Assembly: GCA_025594325.1 (NCBI GenBank)
Contig: JANHCV010000018.1
Span: 149,279 to 213,278 of the forward strand
Source of the DNA: Blastocladiella emersonii ATCC 22665
Taxonomy: Eukaryota > Blastocladiomycota > Blastocladiomycetes > Blastocladiales > Blastocladiaceae
Direction: 5' to 3'
Length of the DNA: 64,000 nt
The notes beneath the pieces are model-generated. The model saw only the letters and a list, made by a program, of their open reading frames with translations, was not told the DNA's origin and did not search any database. Shown here piece after piece: positions 9,042 to 20,710 of the stretch; position 1 is the stretch's first letter, and each line of letters starts with the position of its first letter. The translations under genes were made by a program, and so were the position numbers.

Positions 9042-9062
9042 GGTGGGTGGGTGGGTGGGCGG
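9042..9062 (+). other. G-quadruplex motif, one per unit (unit 1 shown)
   Basis: Four GGG tracts at 9045-9059 separated by single T bases, flanked by GG on both sides. Single-base loops are known to give very stable parallel quadruplexes. The same motif starts at 12396, 15758, 19120, 22482, 25844, 29206, 32568, 35896, 39250, 42561, 45889, 49200, 52511, 55822, 59133 and 62461, always G-rich on the plus strand. Folding is inferred, not shown. Confidence 0.85.
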
Positions 9063-9171
9063 ACGTAGCGCGCATGCGGGCGGGCAAGCTAGGAACGTTG
9101 CTCACGCAATGGATCATGTATTTCATGGAACGTAGTCTGGACAGCAGAGAGGGGGATGTCCGGCCCAATCG
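9063..9171. other. Transition segment before the 138-bp block (unit 1)
   Basis: About 110 bp of unique sequence between the G-rich motif and the 138-bp sub-repeats; nothing recognised. A 96-codon minus-strand frame (8989-9279 in unit 1) spans it into the sub-repeats, but it looks like nothing known. Confidence 0.5.
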
Positions 9172-10153
9172 GACCCTCCACGAATCACAATATGCACGCA
9201 ATGAATTGACCGATGATAGGGCCGTACCAAACCAGCCACGTAGACAATTGTCATGGTAGTCGAACAAAACCATATTCAAATCTTTGACTACACGCTTGTC
9301 CAGCTAGCCAGGGACCCATAAATCACAGTATCGACCCAACTAAATATTTGACAACGGAAAGATAGTAAACCAGCCTCGTACATAATTGTCATGGTACTCA
9401 AACAAAACCATATTCAAAACCTTGACTTCCCGCATGTCCAGCTGGCCAGGGACCCATAAATCACAGTATCAAACCGACAAAGTATCTGACAACAGAAATA
9501 TGGTAAAACAGCCACGCGGATAATTGTCATGGTACTCAATCAAAACCATATTCAAATCTTTGCTTTCCTGCATGTCCAGCTGGTTGAGGACCCATAAATC
9601 GTAACGTCAAAGCAACAGTATATCTGACCATAGAAGTATAGTAAACCAGCCACTCTGGCAACTGTCATGGTACTCAAACAAAACCATACTCAAATCTTCG
9701 ACTTCCCACATGTCCAGCAGGTTGGACACCCATAAATCACAGTATCAAACCAACGAAATATCTGACCACATGAGTATATATAACCGACCGCGTAGGTAAT
9801 TGTCTTGATACTCAAACAAAACCATATTCAAATCTTTCACTTCCCGCTTGTCCAGCTAGCCAGGGACCCATAAATCACAGTATCACAGCAACGCAATATC
9901 TGACCAAAGAAATATCGTAAACCAGGCACGTAGATAATTGTCATGGTACTCAAACAAAACCATAGTCAAATCTTCGAGTGCCCCATGTCCAGGTGGGCAA
10001 GGGCCTATAAATCACAGTATTGAACCAAGAAAACACCTGACTGACGATCGGGATGTATCAAACCCGCCACGCTGATAATTGTCATGGTACTCAAACATAA
10101 CCATACTCAGCCAAATCTTCGCATACCCTCACGTCCAGGTGGGCGAGGAACCA
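9172..10153. repeat. 138-bp sub-repeat block, class A (unit 1)
   Basis: The core AATTGTCATGGTACTCAAAC recurs with its AATTG-equivalent position at 9246, 9384, 9522, 9660, 9798, 9936 and 10077. That is an exact 138-bp period with a last step of 141. Each copy also carries a CATAAATCACAGTATC-like and an AAACCAGCCACG-like segment. Copies diverge from each other within a unit but match position by position between units, so they are older than the unit amplification. The block is clearly AT-richer than the rest. Class A blocks occur in units 1 and 9-17 (for example 36026-37007, 46019-47000 and 62591-63572). Confidence 0.93.
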
Positions 10154-10266
10154 AAGCGCCAGATATTCAAATCTACCGCTTTGTGCACACTCCACTAGCC
10201 AACTCTTCGATCCCCTAATAATGGAGCCCGTCGTCAAAGTGCACGGTCCAATCAACTAAGTAAACA
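10154..10266. other. Spacer after the 138-bp block (unit 1)
   Basis: Short unique segment leading to the GCCARCCT minisatellite; nothing recognised. Confidence 0.5.
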
Positions 10267-10346
10267 GCCAACCTGCCAGCCTGCCAACCTGCCAGCCTGC
10301 CAGCCTGCCAACCTGCCAACCTGTCAACCTGCCACCTTGCCTACCT
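10267..10346. repeat. GCCARCCT minisatellite (unit 1)
   Basis: Ten 8-bp steps alternating GCCAACCT and GCCAGCCT, the last ones degenerate. Units 1 and 9 have 10 copies; all others have 11 (for example 13621-13708), which contributes the 8-bp part of the unit-length differences. Related GGCAGCCT steps recur at about 10440-10460. Confidence 0.92.
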
Positions 10347-10609
10347 GCTATCCGAACACCCACACCGCCTCGCAAGTCATTGGGGGCCCGCGCTCTCTGG
10401 TTGCCGTCCCAGCCAACAAACGAATGAATGATGAGCCCTGGCAGCCTGGCAGCCTGCCACACTGACAGCCTGACTGACAGCGCCCACCCAGTAGATATTA
10501 TCTATCTCGTAGGTAGTCTGGGACGACTTTGTTAGTCAATACACGACCAGTCTCCTCCTGGCTGCCGGCTCTGCTGTCCACTCCAAGTCCTGCATGATGA
10601 TGGGCCAAG
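10347..10609. other. Unit segment upstream of the LINE insertion point (unit 1)
   Basis: No gene is recognised. It includes GGCAGCCT-type short repeats, a CTGACAGCCTGACTGACAG stretch and a TAGATATTATCTATCTCGTAG stretch, and ends in the target site used by the LINE. Confidence 0.5.
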
Positions 10610-10625
10610 GAGGGTTCCGAGCAGC
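10610..10625. repeat. Left target-site duplication of the LINE fragment (unit 2)
   Basis: GAGGGTTCCGAGCAGC directly precedes the LINE fragment and recurs directly after its A-rich tail. The last C could belong to either the duplication or the LINE. In each unit from the second on it occupies unit start -15 to the start base. Confidence 0.88.
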
Positions 10626-11279
10626 CGCGGCCCAAGCGGCTCTTGTTGCAGATCCCTCCGTCCGACTTTGGTTGCTCGGTTCCCCAAGGCACATTCGGTG
10701 ATGTGACTAGACCAAGGATCGGCGCAGTCGACGCAAGTCCAGTGGCACCAGGTGTTTGCGCGCGGTACTGACCCATCCACTTTCTCTCGTTCTGACCACG
10801 ATGAAACGCATGATCCGCCACTGAATGGCGCTGACGCACAAAAGAAAAAGAAAAAGAAGGAGAAAAACAAAATAAAGAGAAACGCAACAAGAAGAACGTC
10901 CGCACAAAAAGATGGAAAAACATCTGACGAACCTCACAGGCCATGCCCAATACCACAGCACTGCCACTGGTCCATTGGCATGTCCTCGCGCTCTAGCTGG
11001 TCACGCCAGCGTGTCTCTCTGCTCGGTCTCTCTTTACTGCTCTTCGTTCGCTCTCTTAGCTCGCTGCTCGAGCTCGCTCTCTCTTCGCCTCGTTCGCCCA
11101 TCTCTCTCGTACTCCCCTCTCCTCCCACAATTCTTCCCCCTATGCTCCTCGACGTGCACGGTCCGGGCTTGTCGTACTGCGGCTTGCCCACAAAAAGGCT
11201 GCTGCCCGTTGCACAGTGGATATTCTGGTTGCAGTCCACAACCGCAGTTAAGGAATAAATGCATTGGTTCCAAAATAAA
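10626..11279 (+). mobile_element. 5'-truncated LINE 3'-end fragment inside each array unit (unit 2 shown)
   Basis: 654 bp matching the long LINE at 7306-7959: the last two dozen ORF2 codons with the stop at 10699-10701, the whole 3'UTR, AATAAA and the A-rich tail. It is bounded by identical 16-bp sequences. In every later unit it lies from unit start +1 to +654. Severe 5' truncation, an A-rich 3' end and flanking duplications are the hallmarks of target-primed reverse transcription. Confidence 0.9.
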
Positions 11280-11295
11280 GAGGGTTCCGAGCAGC
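11280..11295. repeat. Right target-site duplication of the LINE fragment (unit 2)
   Basis: A second exact copy of GAGGGTTCCGAGCAGC, immediately after the A-rich tail. In each unit it lies at start +655 to +670; after the long LINE it is at 7960-7975. Removing the LINE and one copy gives a continuous older unit of about 2.65 kb. Confidence 0.88.
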
Positions 11296-12525
11296 TCCTC
11301 TGTCTATCCGCGTGAAACCACTCACCCGCTGACGGACGTACACCGCGCACCGTGCAGCGCGCACAGCACACAGCGCCCGACGCACCCCGCGGTGCGCACA
11401 CGGCGCAAACGGCCACCCTGGTGTCACACACACTCGCATGAACGGCAGGCATGCAAGGCGTCCTCAACTCAACAATGATTTATCATCCAGGCTTGCTACT
11501 CGCTCCAACGGGTGCGCCTGCCTGCCCTCCCGGTGCCGTTGATTGATTGATGGGTGCGCCAGCCCCTGTTGCCAGCCAAGTGGCAAGCAACACCACAGCA
11601 CCTGCGTCGCCCTGGCCACCGTACCTTGGAAACAGCGTAGCAGCCGTACTGCTTCACAGGGCTGCAGAGGGCTGGCTGCGGAGGGCTGAGGCGGCAGGGC
11701 TCCTGCTGCAGGAAGGAGACAGTGCTGGGGCCAAGGAGTGCTAGGGACGACAAACTGAATGGTGAATGACCCACACACCACATGCTCCTGGCAGGAGAGC
11801 GTGTGGGCGTGCGGGCCTGTGTCCGTGCGTGCCTGTGTCCGTGCGTGCCTGGATTAGACCTCCATCACAAGCGCCAAGTGACCAAGTGACCAAGGTGACC
11901 AAGTGACCAAGGTGACCAAGGTGACCACGGTGACCAAGGTGACCAAGTGACACACAAGCACCAAGCTAGGGTGGCCGGGCGGCCATGGAACGTACTGCAT
12001 GGGTACCAATACCGTGGACTGGCCGCGGCCATTAATCGCAGCACAGCCCTGCCTGGCTCAGGACGCGGCGGGCGTGGGAGGCGGGCAGGGTAGATAGGTA
12101 GCAGCAGCAGGACCTGGCTAGCTGGCTGTCAAACAGCACGAGTGAAGGGGTGCGTGAGGGAGGGTGTGTTGAATGAATGGATGGGTGGATGCAGGCAGAC
12201 CTTCATACGTGTCGTGCGTGATGAGGATTGGCTGGCCACCATCCACCCACCAACGCCATGGCATGGCTGCGGGTGTCGCTGCGTGCGCCTTGGCGGGTGG
12301 TGTTGGTGGGTGGTGTTGGTGGGTGCTGTGGTGGTAGTGGAGCTAAAGTGGTGTCGTGGGGCTCTTGGGGTCCCCTTTCCTTCCTGTCTGGCCTAGGTGG
12401 GTGGGTGGGTGGGCGGACGTAGCGCGCATGCGGGCGGGCAAGCTAGGAACGTTGCTCACGCAATGGATCATGTATTTCATGGAACGTAGTCTGGACAGCA
12501 GAGAGGGGGATGTCCGGCCCAATCG

Positions 12526-13507
12526 GACCCTCCACGAATCACAATATGCACGCAATGAATTGACCGATGATAGGGCCGTACCAAACCAGCCACGTAGACA
12601 ATTGTCATGGTAGTCGAACAAAACCATATTCAAATCTTTGACTACACGCTTGTCCAGCTAGCCAGGGACCCATAAATCACAGTATCGACCCAACTAAATA
12701 TTTGACAACGGAAAGATAATAAACCAGCCTCGTACATAATTGTCATGGTACTCAAACAAAACCATAGTCAAATCTTTGACCTCCCGCATGCCCATGTGGG
12801 CAAGGACCTATAGATCAGAGTATCGTACCAAGAAAATATCTGACCATGGAAATATAGTATACCAGCCACGTAGGTAATTGTCATGGCACTCAAACAAAAC
12901 CATAGTCAAGTCTTTGACTATTCACAGGTCCAGCTGGTTAAGGACCCATAAATCGTAACGTCAAAGCAACAGTATATCTGACCATAGAAGTATAGTAAAC
13001 CAGCCACTCTGGCAACTGTCATGGTACTCAAACAAAACCATACTCAAATCTTCGACTTCCCACATGTCCAGCAGGTTGGACACCCATAAATCACAGTATC
13101 AAACCAACGAAATATCTGACCACATGAGTATATATAACCGACCGCGTAGGTAATTGTCTTGATACTCAAACAAAACCATATTCAAATCTTTCACTTCCCG
13201 CTTGTCCAGCTAGCCAGGGACCCATAAATCACAGTATCACAGCAACGCAATATCTGACCAAAGAAATATCGTAAACCAGGCACGTAGATAATTGTCATGG
13301 TACTCAAACAAAACCATAGTCAAATCTTCGAGTGCCCCATGTCCAGGTGGGCAAGGGCCTATAAATCACAGTATTGAACCAAGAAAACACCTGACTGACG
13401 ATCGGGATGTATCAAACCCGCCACGCTGATAATTGTCATGGTACTCAAACATAACCATACTCAGCCAAATCTTCGCATACCCTCACGTCCAGGTGGGCGA
13501 GGAACCA
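12526..13507. repeat. 138-bp sub-repeat block, class B (unit 2)
   Basis: Same seven-copy layout as class A, but the segment from about 12718 to 12950 (parts of sub-repeats 2 and 3) is replaced by diverged 138-bp variants. It contains CATGCCCATGTGGGC and TATAGATCAGAGTATCG in place of the class A bases, with no change of length. Class B is found in units 2-8 only. The replacement ends where both classes share ATAAATCGTAACG. Confidence 0.92.
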
Positions 13508-13986
13508 AAGCGCCAGATATTCAAATCTACCGCTTTGTGCACACTCCACTAGCCAACTCTTCGATCCCCTAATAATGGAGCCCGTCGTCAAAGTGCACGG
13601 TCCAATCAACTAAGTAAACAGCCAACCTGCCAGCCTGCCAACCTGCCAGCCTGCCAGCCTGCCAGCCTGCCAACCTGCCAACCTGTCAACCTGCCACCTT
13701 GCCTACCTGCTATCCGAACACCCACACCGCCTCGCAAGTCATTGGGGGCCCGCGCTCTCTGGTTGCCGTCCCAGCCAACAAACGAATGAATGATGAGCCC
13801 TGGCAGCCTGGCAGCCTGCCACACTGACAGCCTGACTGACAGCGCCCACCCAGTAGATATTATCTATCTCGTAGGTAGTCTGGGACGACTTTGTTAGTCA
13901 ATACACGACCAGTCTCCTCCTGGCTGCCGGCTCTGCTGTCCACTCCAAGTCCTGCATGATGATGGGCCAAGGAGGGTTCCGAGCAG

Positions 13987-16900
13987 CCGCGGCCCAAGCG
14001 GCTCTTGTTGCAGATCCCTCCGTCCGACTTTGGTTGCTCGGTTCCCCAAGGCACATTCGGTGATGTGACTAGACCAAGGATCGGCGCAGTCGACGCAAGT
14101 CCAGTGGCACCAGGTGTTTGCGCGCGGTACTGACCCATCCACTTTCTCTCGTTCTGACCACGATGAAACGCATGATCCGCCACTGAATGGCGCTGACGCA
14201 CAAAAGAAAAAGAAAAAGAAGGAGAAAAACAAAATAAAGAGAAACGCAACAAGAAGAACGTCCGCACAAAAAGATGGAAAAACATCTGACGAACCTCACA
14301 GGCCATGCCCAATACCACAGCACTGCCACTGGTCCATTGGCATGTCCTCGCGCTCTAGCTGGTCACGCCAGCGTGTCTCTCTGCTCGGTCTCTCTTTACT
14401 GCTCTTCGTTCGCTCTCTTAGCTCGCTGCTCGAGCTCGCTCTCTCTTCGCCTCGTTCGCCCATCTCTCTCGTACTCCCCTCTCCTCCCACAATTCTTCCC
14501 CCTATGCTCCTCGACGTGCACGGTCCGGGCTTGTCGTACTGCGGCTTGCCCACAAAAAGGCTGCTGCCCGTTGCACAGTGGATATTCTGGTTGCAGTCCA
14601 CAACCGCAGTTAAGGAATAAATGCATTGGTTCCAAAAAAAAGAGGGTTCCGAGCAGCTCCTCTGTCTATCCGCGTGAAACCACTCACCCGCTGACGGACG
14701 TACACCGCGCACCGTGCAGCGCGCACAGCACACAGCGCCCGACGCACCCCGCGGTGCGCACACGGCGCAAACGGCCACCCTGGTGTCACACACACTCGCA
14801 TGAACGGCAGGCATGCAAGGCGTCCTCAACTCAACAATGATTTATCATCCAGGCTTGCTACTCGCTCCAACGGGTGCGCCTGCCTGCCCTCCCGGTGCCG
14901 TTGATTGATTGATGGGTGCGCCAGCCCCTGTTGCCAGCCAAGTGGCAAGCAACACCACAGCACCTGCGTCGCCCTGGCCACCGTACCTTGGAAACAGCGT
15001 AGCAGCCGTACTGCTTCACAGGGCTGCAGAGGGCTGGCTGCGGAGGGCTGAGGCGGCAGGGCTCCTGCTGCAGGAAGGAGACAGTGCTGGGGCCAAGGAG
15101 TGCTAGGGACGACAAACTGAATGGTGAATGACCCACACACCACATGCTCCTGGCAGGAGAGCGTGTGGGCGTGCGGGCCTGTGTCCGTGCGTGCCTGTGT
15201 CCGTGCGTGCCTGGATTAGACCTCCATCACAAGCGCCAAGTGACCAAGTGACCAAGGTGACCAAGTGACCAAGGTGACCAAGGTGACCACGGTGACCAAG
15301 GTGACCAAGTGACACACAAGCACCAAGCTAGGGTGGCCGGGCGGCCATGGAACGTACTGCATGGGTACCAATACCGTGGACTGGCCGCGGCCATTAATCG
15401 CAGCACAGCCCTGCCTGGCTCAGGACGCGGCGGGCGTGGGAGGCGGGCAGGGTAGATAGGTAGCAGCAGCAGGACCTGGCTAGCTGGCTGTCAAACAGCA
15501 CGAGTGAAGGGGTGCGTGAGGGAGGGTGTGTTGAATGAATGGATGGGTGGATGCAGGCAGACCTTCATACGTGTCGTGCGTGATGAGGATTGGCTGGCCA
15601 CCATCCACCCACCAACGCCATGGCATGGCTGCGGGTGTCGCTGCGTGCGCCTTGGCGGGTGGTGTTGGTGGGTGGTGTTGGTGGGTGCTGTGGTGGTAGT
15701 GGAGCTAAAGTGGTGTCGTGGGGCTCTTGGGGTCCCCTTTCCTTCCTGTCTGGCCTAGGTGGGTGGGTGGGTGGGCGGACGTAGCGCGCATGCGGGCGGG
15801 CAAGCTAGGAACGTTGCTCACGCAATGGATCATGTATTTCATGGAACGTAGTCTGGACAGCAGAGAGGGGGATGTCCGGCCCAATCGGACCCTCCACGAA
15901 TCACAATATGCACGCAATGAATTGACCGATGATAGGGCCGTACCAAACCAGCCACGTAGACAATTGTCATGGTAGTCGAACAAAACCATATTCAAATCTT
16001 TGACTACACGCTTGTCCAGCTAGCCAGGGACCCATAAATCACAGTATCGACCCAACTAAATATTTGACAACGGAAAGATAATAAACCAGCCTCGTACATA
16101 ATTGTCATGGTACTCAAACAAAACCATAGTCAAATCTTTGACCTCCCGCATGCCCATGTGGGCAAGGACCTATAGATCAGAGTATCGTACCAAGAAAATA
16201 TCTGACCATGGAAATATAGTATACCAGCCACGTAGGTAATTGTCATGGCACTCAAACAAAACCATAGTCAAGTCTTTGACTATTCACAGGTCCAGCTGGT
16301 TAAGGACCCATAAATCGTAACGTCAAAGCAACAGTATATCTGACCATAGAAGTATAGTAAACCAGCCACTCTGGCAACTGTCATGGTACTCAAACAAAAC
16401 CATACTCAAATCTTCGACTTCCCACATGTCCAGCAGGTTGGACACCCATAAATCACAGTATCAAACCAACGAAATATCTGACCACATGAGTATATATAAC
16501 CGACCGCGTAGGTAATTGTCTTGATACTCAAACAAAACCATATTCAAATCTTTCACTTCCCGCTTGTCCAGCTAGCCAGGGACCCATAAATCACAGTATC
16601 ACAGCAACGCAATATCTGACCAAAGAAATATCGTAAACCAGGCACGTAGATAATTGTCATGGTACTCAAACAAAACCATAGTCAAATCTTCGAGTGCCCC
16701 ATGTCCAGGTGGGCAAGGGCCTATAAATCACAGTATTGAACCAAGAAAACACCTGACTGACGATCGGGATGTATCAAACCCGCCACGCTGATAATTGTCA
16801 TGGTACTCAAACATAACCATACTCAGCCAAATCTTCGCATACCCTCACGTCCAGGTGGGCGAGGAACCAAAGCGCCAGATATTCAAATCTACCGCTTTGT

Positions 16901-17348
16901 GCACACTCCACTAGCCAACTCTTCGATCCCCTAATAATGGAGCCCGTCGTCAAAGTGCACGGTCCAATCAACTAAGTAAACAGCCAACCTGCCAGCCTGC
17001 CAACCTGCCAGCCTGCCAGCCTGCCAGCCTGCCAACCTGCCAACCTGTCAACCTGCCACCTTGCCTACCTGCTATCCGAACACCCACACCGCCTCGCAAG
17101 TCATTGGGGGCCCGCGCTCTCTGGTTGCCGTCCCAGCCAACAAACGAATGAATGATGAGCCCTGGCAGCCTGGCAGCCTGCCACACTGACAGCCTGACTG
17201 ACAGCGCCCACCCAGTAGATATTATCTATCTCGTAGGTAGTCTGGGACGACTTTGTTAGTCAATACACGACCAGTCTCCTCCTGGCTGCCGGCTCTGCTG
17301 TCCACTCCAAGTCCTGCATGATGATGGGCCAAGGAGGGTTCCGAGCAG
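13987..17348. repeat. Array unit 3 (3362 bp), class B
   Basis: Same marker set as unit 2, except that the A-tail of the LINE fragment is pure A (tail base A instead of T). Confidence 0.95.
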
Positions 17349-20300
17349 CCGCGGCCCAAGCGGCTCTTGTTGCAGATCCCTCCGTCCGACTTTGGTTGCT
17401 CGGTTCCCCAAGGCACATTCGGTGATGTGACTAGACCAAGGATCGGCGCAGTCGACGCAAGTCCAGTGGCACCAGGTGTTTGCGCGCGGTACTGACCCAT
17501 CCACTTTCTCTCGTTCTGACCACGATGAAACGCATGATCCGCCACTGAATGGCGCTGACGCACAAAAGAAAAAGAAAAAGAAGGAGAAAAACAAAATAAA
17601 GAGAAACGCAACAAGAAGAACGTCCGCACAAAAAGATGGAAAAACATCTGACGAACCTCACAGGCCATGCCCAATACCACAGCACTGCCACTGGTCCATT
17701 GGCATGTCCTCGCGCTCTAGCTGGTCACGCCAGCGTGTCTCTCTGCTCGGTCTCTCTTTACTGCTCTTCGTTCGCTCTCTTAGCTCGCTGCTCGAGCTCG
17801 CTCTCTCTTCGCCTCGTTCGCCCATCTCTCTCGTACTCCCCTCTCCTCCCACAATTCTTCCCCCTATGCTCCTCGACGTGCACGGTCCGGGCTTGTCGTA
17901 CTGCGGCTTGCCCACAAAAAGGCTGCTGCCCGTTGCACAGTGGATATTCTGGTTGCAGTCCACAACCGCAGTTAAGGAATAAATGCATTGGTTCCAAAAT
18001 AAAGAGGGTTCCGAGCAGCTCCTCTGTCTATCCGCGTGAAACCACTCACCCGCTGACGGACGTACACCGCGCACCGTGCAGCGCGCACAGCACACAGCGC
18101 CCGACGCACCCCGCGGTGCGCACACGGCGCAAACGGCCACCCTGGTGTCACACACACTCGCATGAACGGCAGGCATGCAAGGCGTCCTCAACTCAACAAT
18201 GATTTATCATCCAGGCTTGCTACTCGCTCCAACGGGTGCGCCTGCCTGCCCTCCCGGTGCCGTTGATTGATTGATGGGTGCGCCAGCCCCTGTTGCCAGC
18301 CAAGTGGCAAGCAACACCACAGCACCTGCGTCGCCCTGGCCACCGTACCTTGGAAACAGCGTAGCAGCCGTACTGCTTCACAGGGCTGCAGAGGGCTGGC
18401 TGCGGAGGGCTGAGGCGGCAGGGCTCCTGCTGCAGGAAGGAGACAGTGCTGGGGCCAAGGAGTGCTAGGGACGACAAACTGAATGGTGAATGACCCACAC
18501 ACCACATGCTCCTGGCAGGAGAGCGTGTGGGCGTGCGGGCCTGTGTCCGTGCGTGCCTGTGTCCGTGCGTGCCTGGATTAGACCTCCATCACAAGCGCCA
18601 AGTGACCAAGTGACCAAGGTGACCAAGTGACCAAGGTGACCAAGGTGACCACGGTGACCAAGGTGACCAAGTGACACACAAGCACCAAGCTAGGGTGGCC
18701 GGGCGGCCATGGAACGTACTGCATGGGTACCAATACCGTGGACTGGCCGCGGCCATTAATCGCAGCACAGCCCTGCCTGGCTCAGGACGCGGCGGGCGTG
18801 GGAGGCGGGCAGGGTAGATAGGTAGCAGCAGCAGGACCTGGCTAGCTGGCTGTCAAACAGCACGAGTGAAGGGGTGCGTGAGGGAGGGTGTGTTGAATGA
18901 ATGGATGGGTGGATGCAGGCAGACCTTCATACGTGTCGTGCGTGATGAGGATTGGCTGGCCACCATCCACCCACCAACGCCATGGCATGGCTGCGGGTGT
19001 CGCTGCGTGCGCCTTGGCGGGTGGTGTTGGTGGGTGGTGTTGGTGGGTGCTGTGGTGGTAGTGGAGCTAAAGTGGTGTCGTGGGGCTCTTGGGGTCCCCT
19101 TTCCTTCCTGTCTGGCCTAGGTGGGTGGGTGGGTGGGCGGACGTAGCGCGCATGCGGGCGGGCAAGCTAGGAACGTTGCTCACGCAATGGATCATGTATT
19201 TCATGGAACGTAGTCTGGACAGCAGAGAGGGGGATGTCCGGCCCAATCGGACCCTCCACGAATCACAATATGCACGCAATGAATTGACCGATGATAGGGC
19301 CGTACCAAACCAGCCACGTAGACAATTGTCATGGTAGTCGAACAAAACCATATTCAAATCTTTGACTACACGCTTGTCCAGCTAGCCAGGGACCCATAAA
19401 TCACAGTATCGACCCAACTAAATATTTGACAACGGAAAGATAATAAACCAGCCTCGTACATAATTGTCATGGTACTCAAACAAAACCATAGTCAAATCTT
19501 TGACCTCCCGCATGCCCATGTGGGCAAGGACCTATAGATCAGAGTATCGTACCAAGAAAATATCTGACCATGGAAATATAGTATACCAGCCACGTAGGTA
19601 ATTGTCATGGCACTCAAACAAAACCATAGTCAAGTCTTTGACTATTCACAGGTCCAGCTGGTTAAGGACCCATAAATCGTAACGTCAAAGCAACAGTATA
19701 TCTGACCATAGAAGTATAGTAAACCAGCCACTCTGGCAACTGTCATGGTACTCAAACAAAACCATACTCAAATCTTCGACTTCCCACATGTCCAGCAGGT
19801 TGGACACCCATAAATCACAGTATCAAACCAACGAAATATCTGACCACATGAGTATATATAACCGACCGCGTAGGTAATTGTCTTGATACTCAAACAAAAC
19901 CATATTCAAATCTTTCACTTCCCGCTTGTCCAGCTAGCCAGGGACCCATAAATCACAGTATCACAGCAACGCAATATCTGACCAAAGAAATATCGTAAAC
20001 CAGGCACGTAGATAATTGTCATGGTACTCAAACAAAACCATAGTCAAATCTTCGAGTGCCCCATGTCCAGGTGGGCAAGGGCCTATAAATCACAGTATTG
20101 AACCAAGAAAACACCTGACTGACGATCGGGATGTATCAAACCCGCCACGCTGATAATTGTCATGGTACTCAAACATAACCATACTCAGCCAAATCTTCGC
20201 ATACCCTCACGTCCAGGTGGGCGAGGAACCAAAGCGCCAGATATTCAAATCTACCGCTTTGTGCACACTCCACTAGCCAACTCTTCGATCCCCTAATAAT

Positions 20301-20710
20301 GGAGCCCGTCGTCAAAGTGCACGGTCCAATCAACTAAGTAAACAGCCAACCTGCCAGCCTGCCAACCTGCCAGCCTGCCAGCCTGCCAGCCTGCCAACCT
20401 GCCAACCTGTCAACCTGCCACCTTGCCTACCTGCTATCCGAACACCCACACCGCCTCGCAAGTCATTGGGGGCCCGCGCTCTCTGGTTGCCGTCCCAGCC
20501 AACAAACGAATGAATGATGAGCCCTGGCAGCCTGGCAGCCTGCCACACTGACAGCCTGACTGACAGCGCCCACCCAGTAGATATTATCTATCTCGTAGGT
20601 AGTCTGGGACGACTTTGTTAGTCAATACACGACCAGTCTCCTCCTGGCTGCCGGCTCTGCTGTCCACTCCAAGTCCTGCATGATGATGGGCCAAGGAGGG
20701 TTCCGAGCAG
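17349..20710. repeat. Array unit 4 (3362 bp), class B
   Basis: Same marker set as unit 2, with tail base T. Confidence 0.95.

Larger units (their letters stand above)
7305..10624. repeat. Array unit 1 (3320 bp), joined to the long LINE
   Basis: Its first 655 bp are the 3' end of the long LINE rather than a TSD-bounded fragment. Markers: tail base T at 7956; purine tract AAAGAG/AACAAG; no 34-bp insert; long GTGACCAAG block; class A 138-bp sub-repeats; 10 GCCARCCT copies; GTGGGCGAGG. Private variants: G at 7315 and T at about 8930. Confidence 0.93.
10625..13986. repeat. Array unit 2 (3362 bp), class B
   Basis: First unit with a TSD-bounded LINE fragment. Markers: tail base T; purine tract AAAGAG/AACAAG; 34-bp GT-rich insert present; long GTGACCAAG block; class B sub-repeats 2-3; 11 GCCARCCT copies; GTGGGCGAGG. 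Confidence 0.95.

Noticed and set aside
8989-9279. 96-codon minus-strand frame conserved in all units
   Set aside because: It spans the G4 motif, unique spacer and the first 138-bp copy. Composition is unremarkable and no domain is seen; I treat it as chance, apart from the note on the 46-codon periodicity.
9172-10153. CRISPR-like regular repeats
   Set aside because: The repeat unit is 138 bp with divergence across its length and no unique spacers; no cas genes are present, and the genome is eukaryotic.
10610-11295. LTR or DNA-transposon terminal repeats
   Set aside because: The 16-bp direct repeats flank an A-tailed, 5'-truncated LINE end; there are no terminal inverted repeats, no TG..CA ends and no transposase. 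A target-site duplication explains them.
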